NCBI RefSeq assembly: GCF_000002995.4
Contig: NW_025062479.1
Coordinates: 9,849,721-9,913,720 of the forward strand
Length of the DNA: 64,000 bases
Direction of reading: 5' to 3'
Source: Brugia malayi
Lineage: Eukaryota; Nematoda; Chromadorea; Rhabditida; Onchocercidae
The notes under the pieces are model-generated. The model worked only from the letters and a program-made list of their open reading frames with translations, made no database searches and was not told the DNA's origin. This document shows, piece after piece, positions 1-12,973 of the stretch (positions within the stretch are counted from its first letter, which is position 1; the number at the start of each line of letters is the position of its first letter). A program made the position numbers and the translations under genes.

Positions 1-3000
1 CCTCACTTTCACTTGAATCTTCAACAGCATCCGGATGTCTAGTACGACCACGATCCTCATCATCGTCCGCACAATAATCATCATCATCAGGTCTATTTCG
101 TTCAACCGTTACCTGGAACTAATCCACGCGGACATCATATATTCATTTGATGCCCCCAAAATTCTCTGCTTCCCTTTCAAGACTATAAAAATAGAAGACA
201 TAAACTGATTTTATAACTATCACAATGAGTCTTGATCTGAAATATTCCGTTATAATTATATACGGTCAAAGTCATATTACAGAGTAAAAAACTAGAAGTT
301 TGTTTCCAATGATACATTTGTTTCAACAAATTAAAATAACAACCATAGAGAGTATTAGTACCTCATGGGTCTCAAAACGATGTTCATCAGCAGTGCTACT
401 GCTGTCCTCGACATGTTGATTATCTTGGGAATGTTCACCCTCGCGCGCTGTTACTGTGACTGATGCATCGTTTTCCGATGTTGCAACTAGCGTTACGGAT
501 GCTGACGCATTCTGAGTCACTGATAGTGATTCGGACATATTTTCTCTTACTGCATTTTGTGCAGAATGGTTGCTGTAAATCGGAAGTAAATTTTTTACAG
601 ATATACAAATGATCGAAGTTGTAAGGACCTTAATGACGAAAATTAATATGGGAAGTACAAACAGAAGAGCCGACTTCATGATCTAATTCTTTTTCTCGAA
701 AAGAATCGATATCAGCACAATACACGATAAATATGACCATAAGATATGGTCACAGAATTAACTACGAAATTTGAAAAAACCTGTTGATTGTACGCGTCAA
801 CTCTTCCAAAACTCGCAGGACGTAGTTTAAAGTCTCGATACCTTCCTTCGCTGATAAATTCAAATACCATGGCACTCTACTCAGTTCAATACAAACACGT
901 TTCTTTATAATTAGACGCAAAACTGCATTTGAATTTGTGTTATTGCGCATATCTTGCGGTCCTGCTGGACATGCATCACGTGCCAACAAAAATAGATCCG
1001 CTAATAACCTTAACTAAAAATAAAAAAATTATACTTTACATCTGCATTTACCAACCACATCATACTACTTTTCAGTTTAATCCCTTTTTTTCCGCAATTG
1101 TATCATGACTTGTTTTGAATTCTAAGATTTATAATATCAATAAGATGCTCAAGAATTTTAATGTATTTTGTTTATTATTTACCTTAGTGCATGCTGCTTT
1201 TGAATTAGCTTCACAGAAAACAATATGAAGAGAAGAAATAATGCTTGAGATCAAAGTTTCCTGAGCCTGAAAGAATAATTTATAATTAGATTTCGAATTC
1301 CTTCAGATACTCAAAAAGAATTTAAACATATTTTCGAATAAGCAATATACATGTATTATGTTCAATAAAATATACATACTTTTGGCGAATGATTGCACGA
1401 AGCGATTGCAGCTACAAAGGTCTTCACAGCCATATAAAGACTACCATCAGCGGTCGGAGAACCACTTGGGATAATACATTTATCTAGGATCGATACCATA
1501 AAAGGTTGTCCATTAAGGTCATGTGATTCAGCAACTAATGTTGCTACAATACTGTAGCTCTTCGCCAACTCAGCAATCAATCGTACAAGTGATGCACGAT
1601 TTACCACTCTATTCGAATCCTCCCATGAAAAGTCCAACGTGTGATTCAACAAATGCGTCAACACCTGACAAAATTGTAATTATCATTTAGTTTTACAACT
1701 GCATGGAACGCTTCCATCCAAAATGCGAGCCTGATCACAGGGTTCATTCAAATATGGTATAACTTCAACTCTTTATGGGAAATGAAAATGAGAGGAGAGG
1801 GCAATTGTGTGTCTTTTTAGTAACAAGCATCTGTTTTCGCTTTTTAAGAATGAAAATATTTACACCAACAGCGTTAATTCGTAAAGAATCATTAGAACAA
1901 AGCAACGCTATCCATAAATAACTGACAATAACAATACCTGTTTAATAGGTGAGCATGCAGTCCACTGCTTACAAGATGGATCAACGGGAGTCATCGGTAA
2001 AACAGTTATTTGACCGTTCTGTTTTCGCGTAACACGTTCCATAGTAGCAGCAAAAATCTGCGGATGGCGTGCACACAGCGGAGAAAGAGCGCGTATAGCA
2101 TGTAGCCAGTCACGAGTTGTTCGTGGTGTCCTAAAGTTTCAAATTAAGCACAAAAAGCACAATTTCATTAACAAGAATATCTCTCATTAAAGCAATAGCA
2201 CGCTTCATAACCTATAAAAAACACTATGTTTTTTTAAAAAAAAAGATCATGCCAAAACAATAAACTCGCCTAATATGATTCCATCTTGTTAAAGGTGGAC
2301 TGATGGTATAGCCACCTGCAGCAATTGTACGCACTGTTTTCTCGAAAATCTGTCTTACCGAAATTTCATCGTCAAGACAGTGACGAATAATAAGGGCCCC
2401 AAGAACAGCTGACGATGGCACTGCGGCACCCGACACATTTATCATTGTTTGTACGCCCCCTTGCTGAAAAAACTCAGTAAGATGTATGCCTTCACAAATT
2501 TGGGAAAATCTACCCTAATCAATAAAAATGTTCATTTCAACCATTTTCTGGATGTTGTGATGAAACTATTCCTAAAGCAACTACATTAGATTATTTCCAC
2601 TGCAGTAAGTCTAAACCATCAAGGATCTAAATCATGGCATCGAAAGATCTTACTATCCTGATCAGAAAAGAACCATAAGCATTTGTCTACGAAAACCATT
2701 GGCCAGGACGTTACGACTACGCTATATGTCAGAATTCTTCATAGCAAAATTATAAAGCCGTAGTATGAAGCTTACAAAAATATCATACAACCTGTAAAAA
2801 CTCCCTCGCAATTTTAAAATCTCTTGTAATACGTGCAGCCAAAATAAAAATCGCATGGATCGAAGCTGCATCTATATTTGCTAAGCCAAGAAGGCCAATG
2901 ATAGCTGGTACGAGCCTGTCATGTACCACCTCATCCCATTCTTTATGCTCGTTACCCTAAATGTGTTTATTGTAAATAAATAAGGAAAGATATGAAAAAA

Positions 3001-6000
3001 TTAACATTTTTCAAAAAGCTTACCAATCATCAGTGATGATGAAAACAGCACGATAAATACGATCAATTAATCCAATCCATGAGAAAGTTCAAGATTCAGT
3101 TCAAATAATTTTGTCTCCCAGTATTTAAAAATAATAGCTTGCAAAAAAACCTCAGTAAGTATTTCGGATAATATAGCACCATCCTTCAAGCGACCAGAAA
3201 TTGTAATCGGTCGTTCGATGTGAGATTCAGCGTTACGGTGGCTCATTGACGGAAAATCAACAGTGTATTGGCGGCCTCCTACGCTTATATTACAATTCCT
3301 GCGACCAGCAAGAAATGCATTTGTGAGTGTATGCGAGGCCGCGGGAGGATAATTAATCCAGGTATATACACCACCTCTTTCATCAGTATCCCAATACTTC
3401 CACGCATACGACTCAACAGCCTTAAATCAAGGAAAGTGAGAAAAAAGAGAAACGCAATATTACTGTTTTCAAAATGTATAATTACCTTTTCAACTTTATC
3501 CTTGCTATCCAATAGCTTCAACATTTTATCATAGAGATCGAGCCATAAACATATTGGTGCGATAAGCCTGAAATGCGCAAAAGATGGGATATCATATCTA
3601 TAATTCTGAGTGAAACAAAAAAAGTAATAACGAAAACAAAATAAAACAGCATTATATAGGGCAAATTCGCCATTGCATAAGGTAAATTCTATAAATACAA
3701 CTCAGCTCACCTAATAAATGCAGGTCTCTTTGAACAGTGTATGACAACCATGTCAAGCACAGAAATTAAAACACTATGAAGGCGATATTCTGTGCAGACA
3801 TCCATATAAGTAGTAGCAATCCCAGGCCACAGCAAACACACGAAATGCAAACGAGTTGAAAGCGAGATAACTGCTTTCTCGTCAGTCTAAAATTTGCTCG
3901 GATTTTGTTTAATAAATCGATAGCAGAGACACTCCAATCATTGCAATGAATAACTTCTTACCATAACTTCGATTAAAAGTAGTGCATTACACTATTCTTG
4001 GCCTCTTGTTATATATATAGATTAATATGTATTAATCTTATTCTCTAATATTTTACAAACTCAACTATCAAAAATGCAGCCAGTTTATAAGAGTATTTCA
4101 GCAACATCCAGCATCATGTAATTTTCCTAACCTCGTCACAGCGCAGTTCGTCCACCATCAGAAGAATATCCTGTACCAAATATTCACCAATAAGCATATT
4201 TTTTCTCCAATCATCGTCTACTTCATTCAAGATTACCAACATAACTTCCGAGGTACTGAACACTAGTTCTGCTCCATGTTCCATCAAATTCAAAAGAATT
4301 GGAATGACCTGTAAAACCACAACTTTCCATCTTTTTGAATGATAAAATCCATTTCGGAAACTCTGATTTCTAATGTGACAAACTTAAATGACTGTAATTT
4401 ATGGCATTGAAAGGAATTTATCAAACAAACATAAAAATAAACAAAGTTTACTAGTTCTGTAGAAGAATGATCCAATATGATACAATGATTTCCTAAAGGC
4501 AAAAAGCATCAATCTGTGGGAGAAACGTAAAAACAGTCAAAAAAAAAAGAAAAAAAAAAAAAAAATGGCATTTCTTCAGTTATTTCCATCCCCAGAATTC
4601 TCTGAAAGATTCAAAATCACCAACTGCTTTAAACCGAAACTGATGCCTTCAATGCTGAAACACTAAACGAGCACAATAACAAAAGCGTACATCTTTACAT
4701 AGGCTGGATAATATTAGGCGGGTGTCGAGAGAAGGTACTTCGTTCAAGGAAATCGGTTCCTTCAAAAGAACATCTTCGAATTCCACATTCAAATCACCAT
4801 TTTGTCCACTTCCGTCTTCTGCATCGGTCTAAGCAAAAAATTTCTTTCTTTTTTAAAGGAGTTTCACATTAATAAAATTTTTTGTTAACATTTGAAATAA
4901 AGCTTGGTGGCTAACTTCATCAGTATCTATCCTTTCATCAGTTGACGACTGACGAAGTCTGCCTAAGCTGTCAGTTGCGATCAGATATTCGGCAGCCTCA
5001 GGAACGGTTGAATATTCCAACAGTGCATCAACAGCAGCATCACGATCGAATCCCATGTCAACTAAGAGACCAATACTCGCTCCATCAAGTTCCGCTTCCA
5101 TCCTAAAAAGAAGTCATCTCAGAGATTGTCGAATTAATGCCTTCGTTTTAACACACCATCCTGCAACTGACTGAAATAGCTCCGTATTACTGAAAACTCC
5201 TGCAAACCAAAAAGGAGACTAAAAAAGTACTTCTTGCGATCTTCAGACGTTGTTACCACAGCTTGTTTTTGTTTTTCGGTCAAAGGCACAATTCCTTTGA
5301 CTATTTCTCGATATATCGAAATAATCATATCACAGATATTAAAACTAACGGCTTCGCTTAAGGGTAATGCAGACAACACCCCGAAAACAACATTGGATTG
5401 CCGAAAAGCATCCTGAAGAGTTAAAAGATTCATTAAATTTTGAGTAATATTTCGAAAAACCGAAATCTCATAGGATAAAAAAAAAAGATGCAAAACCTGT
5501 TGGCATTTTGCAAGATATTTCTCGGTTGGGAAACGTTTGGCTTCCGCAAGTCTTTCCGACATTTTATAGCGTGAGTGACGGAATAGGTGTGCACTGACCA
5601 ATCGCTCCGTTAAAGATAACCAGGCTTGTAACAACTGCCCCACTTCTATTCAAAAAAAAAAAAAAAAAAAAACTAGTTTAATCAGATACAAGTTTGCAAA
5701 ATACGGCTCATCTGCAAAATTTTAACTTCGGCTACAAATAAGGATACTCATATATAAGTACCAATAAAATGATACCTGTTCCTGAACATGGGCTACTAAA
5801 TGAAAAATACAGTCAATAACAACATATTAATACGATTTAAATTACATACCACAATAATTCTGATCTCGATCAGGTGCGAAGTAATTTGAGATAATGTTAA
5901 AAAATGTATCATGAGTGCCGGTACGATAAAAGGCGGAAAGCATCAAATGATAAGGAATCTTCCGTTCATCAAATAGAATGTTGCTGAGATTGTTGATCCA

Positions 6001-9000
6001 AATTGCCAAGTAGGGTAACCTTAAAAAAAGAGGAAGCAGTAATTGGAACTTCACTTAATTTTGGCCAATAATTCATTTTCTTACAAAATAAAAAAATAAG
6101 GAAACTAACATTATAGCTGGATCAGTTTCATCGTGAGGTTTCCATTCCAGAGCTTGCTGGAAACCTTTCATTATTTGCAGAGCTAGCTGCACAGCATTTT
6201 CACATGGTGTACCACCCTCATTTTCCTGAATTCTTCTCGTTCTGGTCATCCCACCAATAGAAATTTTGACAAGCATTGACAACAATTCCGTACAGTGCCG
6301 ATTACAGCGATTCAGAGCACTGGTTCCCGATTTTGAACGAAGCCAGTAATCATCAACTAAGAAGACAACTGTATTAGCACAACTTTAAAAACTCTTCCCG
6401 AATTGCCGGTAAGATTTTACGATTAGCAGCACTTTACTGCAAGAAATTTTTTGGTGGATTTAAAACTCCCCTTTCAAGTTACTGGCTAAGTTTTGTTCCA
6501 ACCATCTTCTCTCAGAAAGAAAAAAATTCCCTAATTTGTCTATAAAAACTTGAGTTACTTTGAATTTTTGTAACCGAACTTACAAAATAAAGCTTTCAAA
6601 GACAAATCTAATAGTGAATTCATTTTCAAATGTTTGCTTACGCAGATATTTCGGTCGACCAATGCGCTGTGGCACACTATCTGCTCCAACTGAATCTTCT
6701 TGCAAAGTTATATTAGCTTCTTCTGTTGGTTCACTTGTTTGAACATCATCCGTTTGCGTGGAAGCTATGCATTTGTTTGTTGCATTAAATATTTGCAAAA
6801 CCGCACTTTCCCAAACAACTATTCTGAAAAAGAACAAAACTTCTTCTGGTGATTCCATTAGTTTCCATGATGCAAAGCGAAACAGTAATTTAAAAGTTCA
6901 CCTCTGAGCATGGTTACAGGAAGCGAGAAGTCTACAACCTTCGTTTGTCCAAAATCTGAGAACTGCTGTTTTAGTGGCTGTGTTACTTCCTAAAGCAGCT
7001 TTTGATAAGCTGCTGAGAACAGAACAGAAAACTGAAATCGCACAAATGTTTGCCAATGAAGCCTCTGACGAACTCATCGCAAGCAACGATAGCTTTGACG
7101 AATCTTCACTCGTGTTACACGAACTTAACATATCCAGACAAAATTTATTCAGTCGATTCGCAACCATATCCATTACATCACTACTTCTTGTATGTTGCTG
7201 TAAAATGGTGTAATAAATATGCAAACAATGACTAGCGGTTTTAACATTTTTTTTTTTTTAAAAGTATTCATAAACTTTTATCCCAAAATCCACCAGACAT
7301 TTCATTGCAATCTTAACTGAAAAGTGATGAGAGAAAAACAAGAAATCCATATCCACAGTTTAAAAAAAGATAAAATCCAATTCTGAAAATTCGAACCACT
7401 ATTATCCACCATATGCACGATGATTTATGGAATGGTTGATTACGTTTCAGTTTTTTATGAACTGATGATGTTTAATCCGGACCAACATTGTGTGAACTGA
7501 TTAAACACTTGCCCTCTGATCAAGGATTTCTTAAGAAGTTATACACATAATGGTAAATACATGAAAAACTTACAAAAAGAAACCGTATTATATTCGTAAC
7601 TAACTGCGGAAATAGTGACTGCGACAGTTCTAACGGAATCTGTCGAACAAATAGTAAAGAAAGCAATTTATCAGCAGTACCAGACTGCACGAAAACATCA
7701 GCCTGTTCAGGTGATGCATTATGAGTCAACAGTGTTTCCAGAAATTTTCCGATATTCAATAGATACTCGCCAAGAGGAATAAGAGGAATTCCGTCACACA
7801 CAATCGACAAAGACAGGCCGAGATCCAGCTGATTACATTCATTTTCAGTTGTATGCAATTCGTCCCTAAATTTAACAATGGTAATCGATAACGATTCTGT
7901 CTAATGGCTACGCAGTTACATGAGATATGCAAATTCTACATTAAGCTACTAACTAAACAATACCAATGTAATAAACAACATTCTTTCGAATTCTTCTTGA
8001 TTTTCGTTGCGAGGAAATGTCATATTAAAAAAAAAAAAAAAAAAAACAGCTACCAATTTTAATGAAATAACTACAAAACTTACAAGTAAATTTAAGGCCT
8101 TAAATTTTTATTTAAAAATATTACATATTTGCAACAGCTGAAGTTGGATCTTCATCGTCATCATCCGAAGAAACATTGCCCCCCATGATATTCTCCTCTT
8201 CTTGGCTGGGGGAGGTTGATGAAACGGCTACTGTTGCTTGAGTACTGCGACATGATGCAAAAGACATGACACAACGTGGCGAATCCGTAGATGCGACATC
8301 CAATAATTTACTCAACATCTGAAATACCGAAGATATGTAAGCGATGCCATATGCGACAATTCCATTCTAAATTTATATTCTTCAGATATATTAATCAAGA
8401 AAGAGATTCGAAAAAAGAAAAAAAAACCTTTGCAAACGAATTGAGGAAACTTTCTCGCAAGGTCGGGTGATGACGCAAAAAGGCATCGAACGATGTGCCG
8501 AGATTCAAGGCCACCTCGTCTGCAATTACAAAATAAATTTTAAGGAGAAATTTTCAAATATCAAAATAAACGTTAACCATAAAGATAGTTAACTAGAATT
8601 TCTAACTGCTAACAGTGTCAGCCCTAAAAACTGGTAGCCGTCGACAATGACACTGTTATCACGAAATTGCCTTAATGATCTGTAAAATCAACTAAGTCAA
8701 AAACTTACTCATTTCGTTGCGACGACATTTCATAGCGTATATGTATTTTGTCGACACGAAAATGTCACAGAAATGATCGAAAGGATTTTCACTCATAAAA
8801 GCTTTCAGTCCACGATCGTTCAAACAAAGCGCGGTAAAAGTGTTCGGCAACGCAGCAATGACATCTCGAGAAGTGGGCAACTAAAAACAGAAAATAACAT
8901 TACTATTTGCAAAAGTGAAGCATTTTTTACAATTATCTGCTTCGCATTTTTATAACACATACCTCTTCACGGAATATTGTCTTTAGAATAGCATTCGTAA

Positions 9001-12000
9001 CACCTTTGTCTTGCAAGGACGTAAGTAAAGAAGGTTCTTGATAGATGAAATTTGTAATCAAGCAAACAGCTGTAAATAAATCGATATTACAATCCATAAA
9101 TTTCGGTGAAAGCAAAGAAATTTCATTTCAAGCAATTTATACAAGACTTGATATTTTCAGATTATTATAAATGAAAGTGATTTGAAAATTTGCTCATGAT
9201 ATGACAACTTGACCAAACCATTTGTTCCTGACACAGTCATTAGAAAGCAATGAAATCCTAACCATTATGAAACAGTGAAGCTCCAAAAAATCCGCAGTTC
9301 GATAAGATATGCACTAAAGCAATCGGTAAACCACTATCCATGACTGAAATCTCGTAAAATTTCATCATGCCTAGCAATGATTATAAATGCATGCACATGA
9401 ATCATAGAAATTCAAAATTCCCATTTTCAAGAAAGCAGATAATAAACTTACTATGTCGAGTACTATCAGCAAACTGTGTATCTTGAACAGCTCTTTTGAT
9501 GAAATTCAGCAATGATTTAATTAGTGCTGCACGCTGCTGATGACACTGTTCTGTTGTAGGTCCAGTAATACTCAGTTCTGCCAGATGTTTCATGCATATA
9601 TTGACATCAAACTATAAAAATGGAAAATAATCAATACGATCTTCGATTATACCATCTACACACAAATACAGCTTGAAATATTCCACATAATCCAGTTACT
9701 GATTAAGAATTTCAATGTAAAAATCAAACCAAAGGTTAGTAACTCAAATGCTGTCATTCCCATTCAACTTAACAAAAACTCCATATTAAACACTAACAAT
9801 TAAGCGATGAACAATAGTGCTCATCCCATTACAAGATATAAAACCATTAGCATCTAACGAAGTCATAATATCGATAACGCGAACAGCACGTGTCACAAAA
9901 GTAATTAGTTCTAAAGGCAGTGTTTCACAGGATACCACACCCAGTAATGTCTCCGTTAAAGCGCACGAAACCAATGCTTCACCACCTGCAACATACAATA
10001 TACAATCTCCTACGAATACCAGTAATCAGTATTACAATGTTAAAGAGAACTAACTAGAAACGAAAACTAACCGTTTTCAAAGCCAGCAAGATGATAAAGC
10101 AAAGAAAATAGGGCAGTGCAGAATGGTACGGTTGTATACCCACTTCCAATTCTCCCACACCGTAAGTCGTCGACACACTGACGAGTCATTCGAGCCAAAA
10201 AACCGTGATATGAATTTACTCCGAGGGATTCTATTACTATATTCAATCTATAATTCTTACATTCTATATTTGAAAAGTGTTTATGTGCTTCGAATTATCA
10301 ACAACAATCACTAACTAACAAGCTAGTAATATACCAAATAGTTATACTGAACCTGTGGTAGACAAGACACGCTAACCACATTAACCAGGTCTTAATGGCA
10401 AAATGGCAAATCTACCATCATTATGGATTAAATGTACTGAACGCCCCCTATTTCCGCCCTCAGCCATTTGTTCGTTTTTTTGTTTGTTTGTTTTTTTTTT
10501 TTTTTTTTTCTTAGCGAAATTAGTAGGAAATAAAAATATGTCCGAATAGCATCTTACTTTGCAGGTCTTCCAAGTGAAACAATACTGGTTAGTGTACGAA
10601 GTGCTTCAGTTTTAACAGCATCAATAATTGATTCCGACGTATTATTAATCAGTAATAAACGAGTTATTTCTTCAATAAGGCCATCATAAAGCATTGTAGT
10701 CATTGCCCATTCTTCTATTAAACTACGAGTATAAACTGAAAAAGGGATGTTATACTGCTTAATGTCCTGTTATTTTTTTGAACAAAACGTTAAAATATAA
10801 AACATATTAAAAAAATGCACCTAGTATAGATAGTGAAAGAAGACGCGCAATAATACTAAGACGTCGACCACGAGAAGTGTTGAAAGATCGTACCAGACGT
10901 AAGCGAGCTATGAAAGATGCACGTTCATCTTCCTCAATATTTTTACCAGATAACAAATGCTCCAGTTCAGCCGCAAAACTTTTATCTAACTGAAAAAAAA
11001 AAAAACTGTTTGTTCACTGTAAAGGACGCTAATTCTTTAATGTCTCACTTTATCACTGATTAACAAAACACTGGTGAGCAGTAAAGAGTCTTGGATTCGT
11101 AGTTTCTTTATCCAAAGAATTTTTACCTTAAGCTACATGTAACGTGTTAAAAGGAATGATTAACTTACATGTACAGAACGAACAAGATTATTCGTATCCG
11201 TCTGAAATCCGATTGGAAGCAAAGCGGAAGGTCGAACATTCGTAGTACAACATTCATCCATCTTCATACTTCTGAGTTTACCATTCCAGCACTATAATTA
11301 CAACTTAGATTAAGACTACTGTAAACAAAAAAGATGATGAAATACTTCTCTCTCCACATTTATATCTTTTATTTTCCAATTTTAGTACTCAAAAAGAAGC
11401 TAACAGTAGGAGATTACGAATTGTCAAAAACAAACTTGAGCAATAGCAGAAAGTCGGACAGTGAGTTTTTTCTGCTGGACATCACTGAGATGTTGTGAGA
11501 GAAATCTTGAACGCTTACTGATAACCAATAATAATCTCAATGTCTCCACAACAATCTCTACATTACCAGAATCCAGCAAGTTTAACAACCGCTAGAAATT
11601 TCTGGTTTTAAAAGGTAACATACAAATCGAAATGAAAATTACCAACAACGGATTAGACGGGATATGAACACCTTTCGAGAAAACTGTGCGACTGTCTTCA
11701 ACAAACCAGGACAGCCCTAATACTTACATCTTGGAAGCTGCATCAGTAATTTCATAAATGATGTTATAGAAATAGATGCATGGAAACTACAAAAACAACT
11801 TTAATCCAACTTTGAAATCATAATTTCCTCAGCTTCATTTGTAAAATAATCTAACTCTCAAGTGCTGATGAAATACTATTGAATTGTGATACTAACGTCA
11901 GTAGAACTGTAGACTGAACGGGTGAAAGTATTCTCGAAAAGCATAGCGGTAAAAGATAGAACAGATGTAACGTCTGTTAATAAAGTCTGATCTTCGTCGA

Positions 12001-12606
12001 TAGCCATCGCTGCACCCGGTGATGAACTACACGTTACGGCATCTTTCAATACATCATCGCACATGTTCAAAACGTCTGACCACCTCGCCATTTCAGACTA
12101 TAAAAAACACAAATCAAACTTCTTAATACACAAAATTTGATATAGAAAACTGATGAGTGCACGAAAACGAAGACTTCCTTACTTCCTTACCTTCCCAAAT
12201 TGTGGCTGCCATTCATGAACTTCAGTTAGTCGTTCCACAAATGTTCTCCGATCCGAAGCTGATTTGATATGTTCAATAAGTTGCATACATCGAGGAAACT
12301 AAAAAACGACATTTTTTCCAGAAAAGTTCAATAACTTTCTCAGCATAGCTTATCTTCACTGCTTAATTACAAGCGGCCCATCTTTCTAACCAATGAGTCC
12401 TCAGCTGAATATATAATTCATCCAAGCTAGTTCATCATAGTTCACACCCTCTTAACCGGGTACTCTATTTGCTGCAGTGGCAGGATCTGAATAAAACATT
12501 TTATTCAGTATTATTCTGACCAGTGAAATAATTATACAGTCTCAAAAAAAATTCAACTTACAATTTCTGCACTACACGGTCGTAATGTTTTAGGATCGAT
12601 TTTCAT
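1..12606 (-). CDS. eel-1: HUWE1/EEL-1 HECT E3 ubiquitin ligase, N-terminal half (partial)
   Basis: This is the 5' half of a giant ubiquitin ligase; about 2,095 residues are in the window, and the HECT domain lies beyond the left edge. Exons on the minus strand, 5' to 3': 12606-12562, 12298-12191, 12097-11897, 11591-11436, 11291-11169, 10989-10821, 10735-10558, 10247-10072, 9985-9798, 9611-9452, 9343-9263, 9069-8963, 8880-8709, 8519-8428, 8318-8125, 7865-7574, 7197-6902, 6823-6642, 6356-6110, 6019-5850, 5645-5497, 5412-5168, 5102-4868, 4828-4691, 4308-4132, 3886-3711, 3567-3486, 3420-3151, 2956-2792, 2463-2270, 2130-1938, 1664-1380, 1266-1183, 1013-781, 572-362, 112-1. All phases join. Family matches include [28 protein letters not shown] and [15 protein letters not shown] starts near residue 1244 and WWE near 1514, in the human order. 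The start codon follows a possible trans-splice acceptor (AG at 12609-12610). The last exon is acidic, like the HUWE1 linker. Orthology is near certain; small exon errors are possible. Confidence 0.93.
3151..3420 (-). other. WWE domain exon of eel-1
   Basis: A single 90-codon exon holds the WWE domain, a fold that in HUWE1-type ligases is associated with binding ADP-ribose or protein partners. Visible landmarks are [11 protein letters not shown], then YTWINYPP, and the C-terminal strand [12 protein letters not shown], which parallels GRRRYTVQF in the human protein. The preceding exon (3567-3486) encodes LWLDLYDKM, matching the short helix just before the human WWE. The exon is in phase 0 at both ends, so it is a self-contained module. 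Confidence 0.9.
4868..5102 (-). other. UBA domain exon of eel-1, with UIM-like tail
   Basis: This exon encodes the ubiquitin-associated domain of the HUWE1-like ligase. The MGF signature ([15 protein letters not shown]), followed by a helix ending EAAEYLI, matches the UBA three-helix fold that binds ubiquitin. About 15 residues later, [14 protein letters not shown] sits where human HUWE1 has its ubiquitin-interacting motif. The central Ala is kept, but the conserved Ser four residues later is Met, so ubiquitin binding by this part is doubtful. The exon begins in phase 2 after the exon ending at 5168 and ends at an AAT/GTGAAA donor in phase 0; an earlier donor at 4885 would break the frame of the next exon. 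Confidence 0.88.
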
Positions 12607-12838
12607 ATCTACCAAGAAGGCGCTTTTTTAAATATTGACAAAATCCACTTCGAAAGAAACCAAAAAGAGATCTAGAAAAAGTGAAAAAAAAAAAAAGAAA
12701 TAGGTATAAGTATACACCGAATCTCATCTCTGTTTAAACGTAACATCCAGCAACGTATAAATCTTTCTGATGAATGCCATAACTCGAAAAAAATTAAAAA
12801 TTCGCTATGTTTACTAAATTTATTAAAAGCTTGAGCTC

Positions 12839-12973
12839 CTTAAATCCCTGTGATAGAATCTCCCCTTTAAATGTCTATGACAGAATCTCACTATTTGAAT
12901 CCTTCAAATGCCTATGACAGAATCTCACTGTTTGAACCCCTCAAATGGTTGTGACAGAATCACACTATTCAGC
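12839..12973. repeat. Degenerate tandem repeat, about 37-38 bp x 3.6
   Basis: Four head-to-tail units share a core close to ATGACAGAATCTCACT, followed by a TTTGAA/CC spacer. Approximate unit starts are 12839, 12866, 12903 and 12941, and the outer units have diverged most. It lies about 240 bp upstream of the eel-1 start codon. Confidence 0.85.
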
